Virus record (IMG/VR): IMGVR_UViG_3300027123_000125
Location: 1 to 48,901 of that record
Length of the DNA stretch: 48,901 nucleotides
Reading direction: 5' to 3' (one strand)
DNA from: a virus
Shown: positions 47,282-48,901 of the stretch, one piece after another
How positions within the stretch are numbered: the stretch's first letter is position 1
Layout of the letters: each line of letters opens with the position of its first letter
Position numbers and translations under genes: made by a program
Notes under the pieces: model-generated
Seen by the model: the letters and a program-made list of their open reading frames with translations, nothing else
The model's database searches: none
Told to the model about the DNA's origin: nothing

Positions 47282-48901
47282 ATGGCTTTAAAATATTCAC
47301 CTAGTATCGTTCAAGATGGTTTAGTTTTGTGCTTAGATCCATCACAAAATAAATCTTATCCAGTCATAGATTTACCCGTGAAAGATGGGTTAATTATGTG
47401 GCTTGATGCTGATGATGATACTACATTTAGTTATAGCTCAGGTACAACTGTAAGTCAATGGAGAGATAAGAGCGGATTTAATTATCATATGGCTCCTGTT
47501 GGTTCTGCGCCAACTAGAAATGCTTTTTTAAATTCAAGAAAAGTATTAGCTTTTACTAATACTCAAGATATACAAAATGGTGTTATTGATTTAAGAACTT
47601 CTCCATATACTATTTTTGTTGTTGATCGATATACAAGTCCATCTTCTGGAACAGGAAGAATATTAACATCAAATGGTGGATATAATAATTGGTTATTAGG
47701 ACATTGGGCGAGCGAAGTTAATAAATATTATGCAAATGGATGGATCTATTCTACTTATGTTGCGCTTGATACAAATTGGAAATTATATTTAGGTGACTGG
47801 GGTGGGCCGTCTAATGATTTAGCAAATTTTTATGGCGCAGGAACTGCAATTGCAACAAATAGCGCAGATGCGGCTGCTGGTCCTTGGACATTAGGAATAA
47901 ATGCTAATTCAGGTGAAAGATCAAATTGTGAAGCAGCAGAAATCATTGTGTTTAACAGACTTTTGTCCGCTACGGAAAGAAACTTAGTTCATACATATCT
48001 TGGACAAAAATGGGGTATATCCAATACTGATAGAACTTTAATGGATTTAAGCGGCTTTAATGATAATGCTTTGTTTGGAAATGGAGTTTTGGCTAATATG
48101 CCAGCTTTTGATTATTATAATAAAGGATCTTTAAAGTTCACTGGAAACTTCGCTCTTTGTCCAACTGCTACTGTAAATTCATTAAATGGAGATACATTGA
48201 CTGTTGAAGCTTGGGTTAAGCATAGCAGTTTTGGCGGCGTAGGAACAGGTAGAGGTTATATTAGTAATTGGCATTCTTTCAATGTTTCAAATCAAAGAGG
48301 ATTTGTTTTAAGAACGTATGATACACAAACTAATCCTTCGTTTTGGTGGTGTTGGGGAGGTGGAAATAATTATGATGCATTTGGCCCGTCAAGTTATGTA
48401 ATGAATTTGGGTCAAATATATCACATAGTTGCTACTTATGAAAAAGGTGTAGCTGTTAAGATTTATATAAATGGAAGACTTGAAGGTACAGGTACTAATA
48501 GTATAAATAATACAATAGCATTTGATACAACAAATGGCGTTTATATAGGATTTAGTAATATCAATAGTAGTTACATGGATGGAAATATCTATATAGCTAG
48601 ACTTTATAATCGCGCATTAAAAGCTTCAGAAGTACTTCAAAACTATGAAGCACAAAAAAATAGATTCATAAATACAATAGTGCAACAAGGTTTAGTTTTA
48701 AATCTTGATGCCGGTAATCCATATAGTTATGCTGGATCTGGAAGTACTTGGTATGATGTTAGCGGAAATGCTATAAATGCATCTGCAAGTGGAACATCTT
48801 CTTATGTTAATTCAAACGGTGGGTTCTTAAGTTTTCCTAATAATAATAGTTATTATAATACTTCAACAGTTTCTGCGTTGAATTTAGGATCAGCTTCATT
48901 T
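47282..48901 (+). CDS. Tail adhesin with LamG-type domains (cut by window edge)
   Basis: The ATG at 47282, 3 nt after the previous stop, opens a frame of 540 codons that runs off the right edge. It starts MALKYSPSIVQDGLVLCLDP. At least two complete LamG-type domains (GLIMWLDADDDTTFSYSSGT; SLKFTGNFALCPTATVNS to YIGFSNINSSYMDGNIYIA) and the start of a third (GLVLNLDAGNPYSYAGSGST) are present, with the linker ALKASEVLQNYEAQKNRF between the second and third. It continues the adhesin series. Confidence 0.87.
   Translation, partial: MALKYSPSIVQDGLVLCLDPSQNKSYPVIDLPVKDGLIMWLDADDDTTFSYSSGTTVSQWRDKSGFNYHMAPVGSAPTRNAFLNSRKVLAFTNTQDIQNGVIDLRTSPYTIFVVDRYTSPSSGTGRILTSNGGYNNWLLGHWASEVNKYYANGWIYSTYVALDTNWKLYLGDWGGPSNDLANFYGAGTAIATNSADAAAGPWTLGINANSGERSNCEAAEIIVFNRLLSATERNLVHTYLGQKWGISNTDRTLMDLSGFNDNALFGNGVLANMPAFDYYNKGSLKFTGNFALCPTATVNSLNGDTLTVEAWVKHSSFGGVGTGRGYISNWHSFNVSNQRGFVLRTYDTQTNPSFWWCWGGGNNYDAFGPSSYVMNLGQIYHIVATYEKGVAVKIYINGRLEGTGTNSINNTIAFDTTNGVYIGFSNINSSYMDGNIYIARLYNRALKASEVLQNYEAQKNRFINTIVQQGLVLNLDAGNPYSYAGSGSTWYDVSGNAINASASGTSSYVNSNGGFLSFPNNNSYYNTSTVSALNLGSASF

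Noticed and set aside
25315-48901. A diversity-generating retroelement targeting the fibres or LamG proteins
   Set aside because: No reverse transcriptase, template repeat or adenine-biased variable repeat was recognised; fibre repeats are tandem protein modules.

Overview
The window is one side of a tailed-phage (Caudoviricetes) genome or prophage-like contig. A complete head-packaging-tail-fibre block is readable from about 9.9 kb to the right edge: PhoH ATPase, phage sigma factor, ERCC4-type nuclease, large terminase, portal, prohead protease, decoration-type protein, major capsid protein, two giant tail fibres and LamG-type adhesins. The host cannot be named from the sequence. Promoters are ordinary TTGACA/TAnnTT types, several genes look leaderless, Shine-Dalgarno signals are sparse, and two REP-like palindromes occur. 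An uncultured aquatic Gram-negative host is plausible but is inference only.

Region 1 (1-8.7 kb) is an accessory array of small, mostly unrecognised genes. They form about a dozen short transcription units on both strands, each with its own promoter and usually its own hairpin terminator. Every unit boundary I could define carries a 39-bp element: arms ATAGTTTT and AAACTAT around a GGGGWGCCC core. Thirteen copies are exactly the same length, and twelve clearly point the same way on the + strand whatever the direction of the adjacent genes. None lies inside a multigene operon. Unrelated genes share near-identical element-plus-promoter blocks, and neighbouring units differ strongly in base composition. 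I read this as a modular gene-cassette array, and it is the most interesting system in the window. Recognisable cargo: a histone-deacetylase-family amidohydrolase in one operon with an exported lysozyme-like protein, a DUF2958 protein, a cysteine-rich zinc protein, and a divergent pair of homologues (7432-7860 and 8249-8674) of very different base composition. Between that pair lies an array of TTGGCA-N8-TGCT sites that match the sigma-54 -24/-12 promoter pattern.

Region 2 (8.7-9.1 kb) is a gene-free, pyrimidine-rich junction with a strong sigma-70-like promoter but no obvious gene. It separates the mosaic array from the uniformly AT-rich core genome.

Region 3 (9.1-25.2 kb) holds an HNH endonuclease, PhoH, a small HExxH protein, a zinc-ribbon protein, a sigma factor, a candidate small terminase, an ERCC4 nuclease, TerL, the portal (split by a frameshift at about 17.12 kb), a possible tail-tube-type protein, two conserved virion-region proteins, the protease-scaffold, a decoration-like protein, the major capsid protein and two small proteins. 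A motif close to TGTAAATAATAATAAGG precedes four of these units and may be the promoter for the phage sigma factor.

Region 4 (25.3-48.9 kb) is receptor-binding machinery. It has 3593- and 2331-residue fibres built from VGIGTTNP-type repeats, a small protein, and three successive LamG/concanavalin-type adhesins, the last cut off by the window edge.
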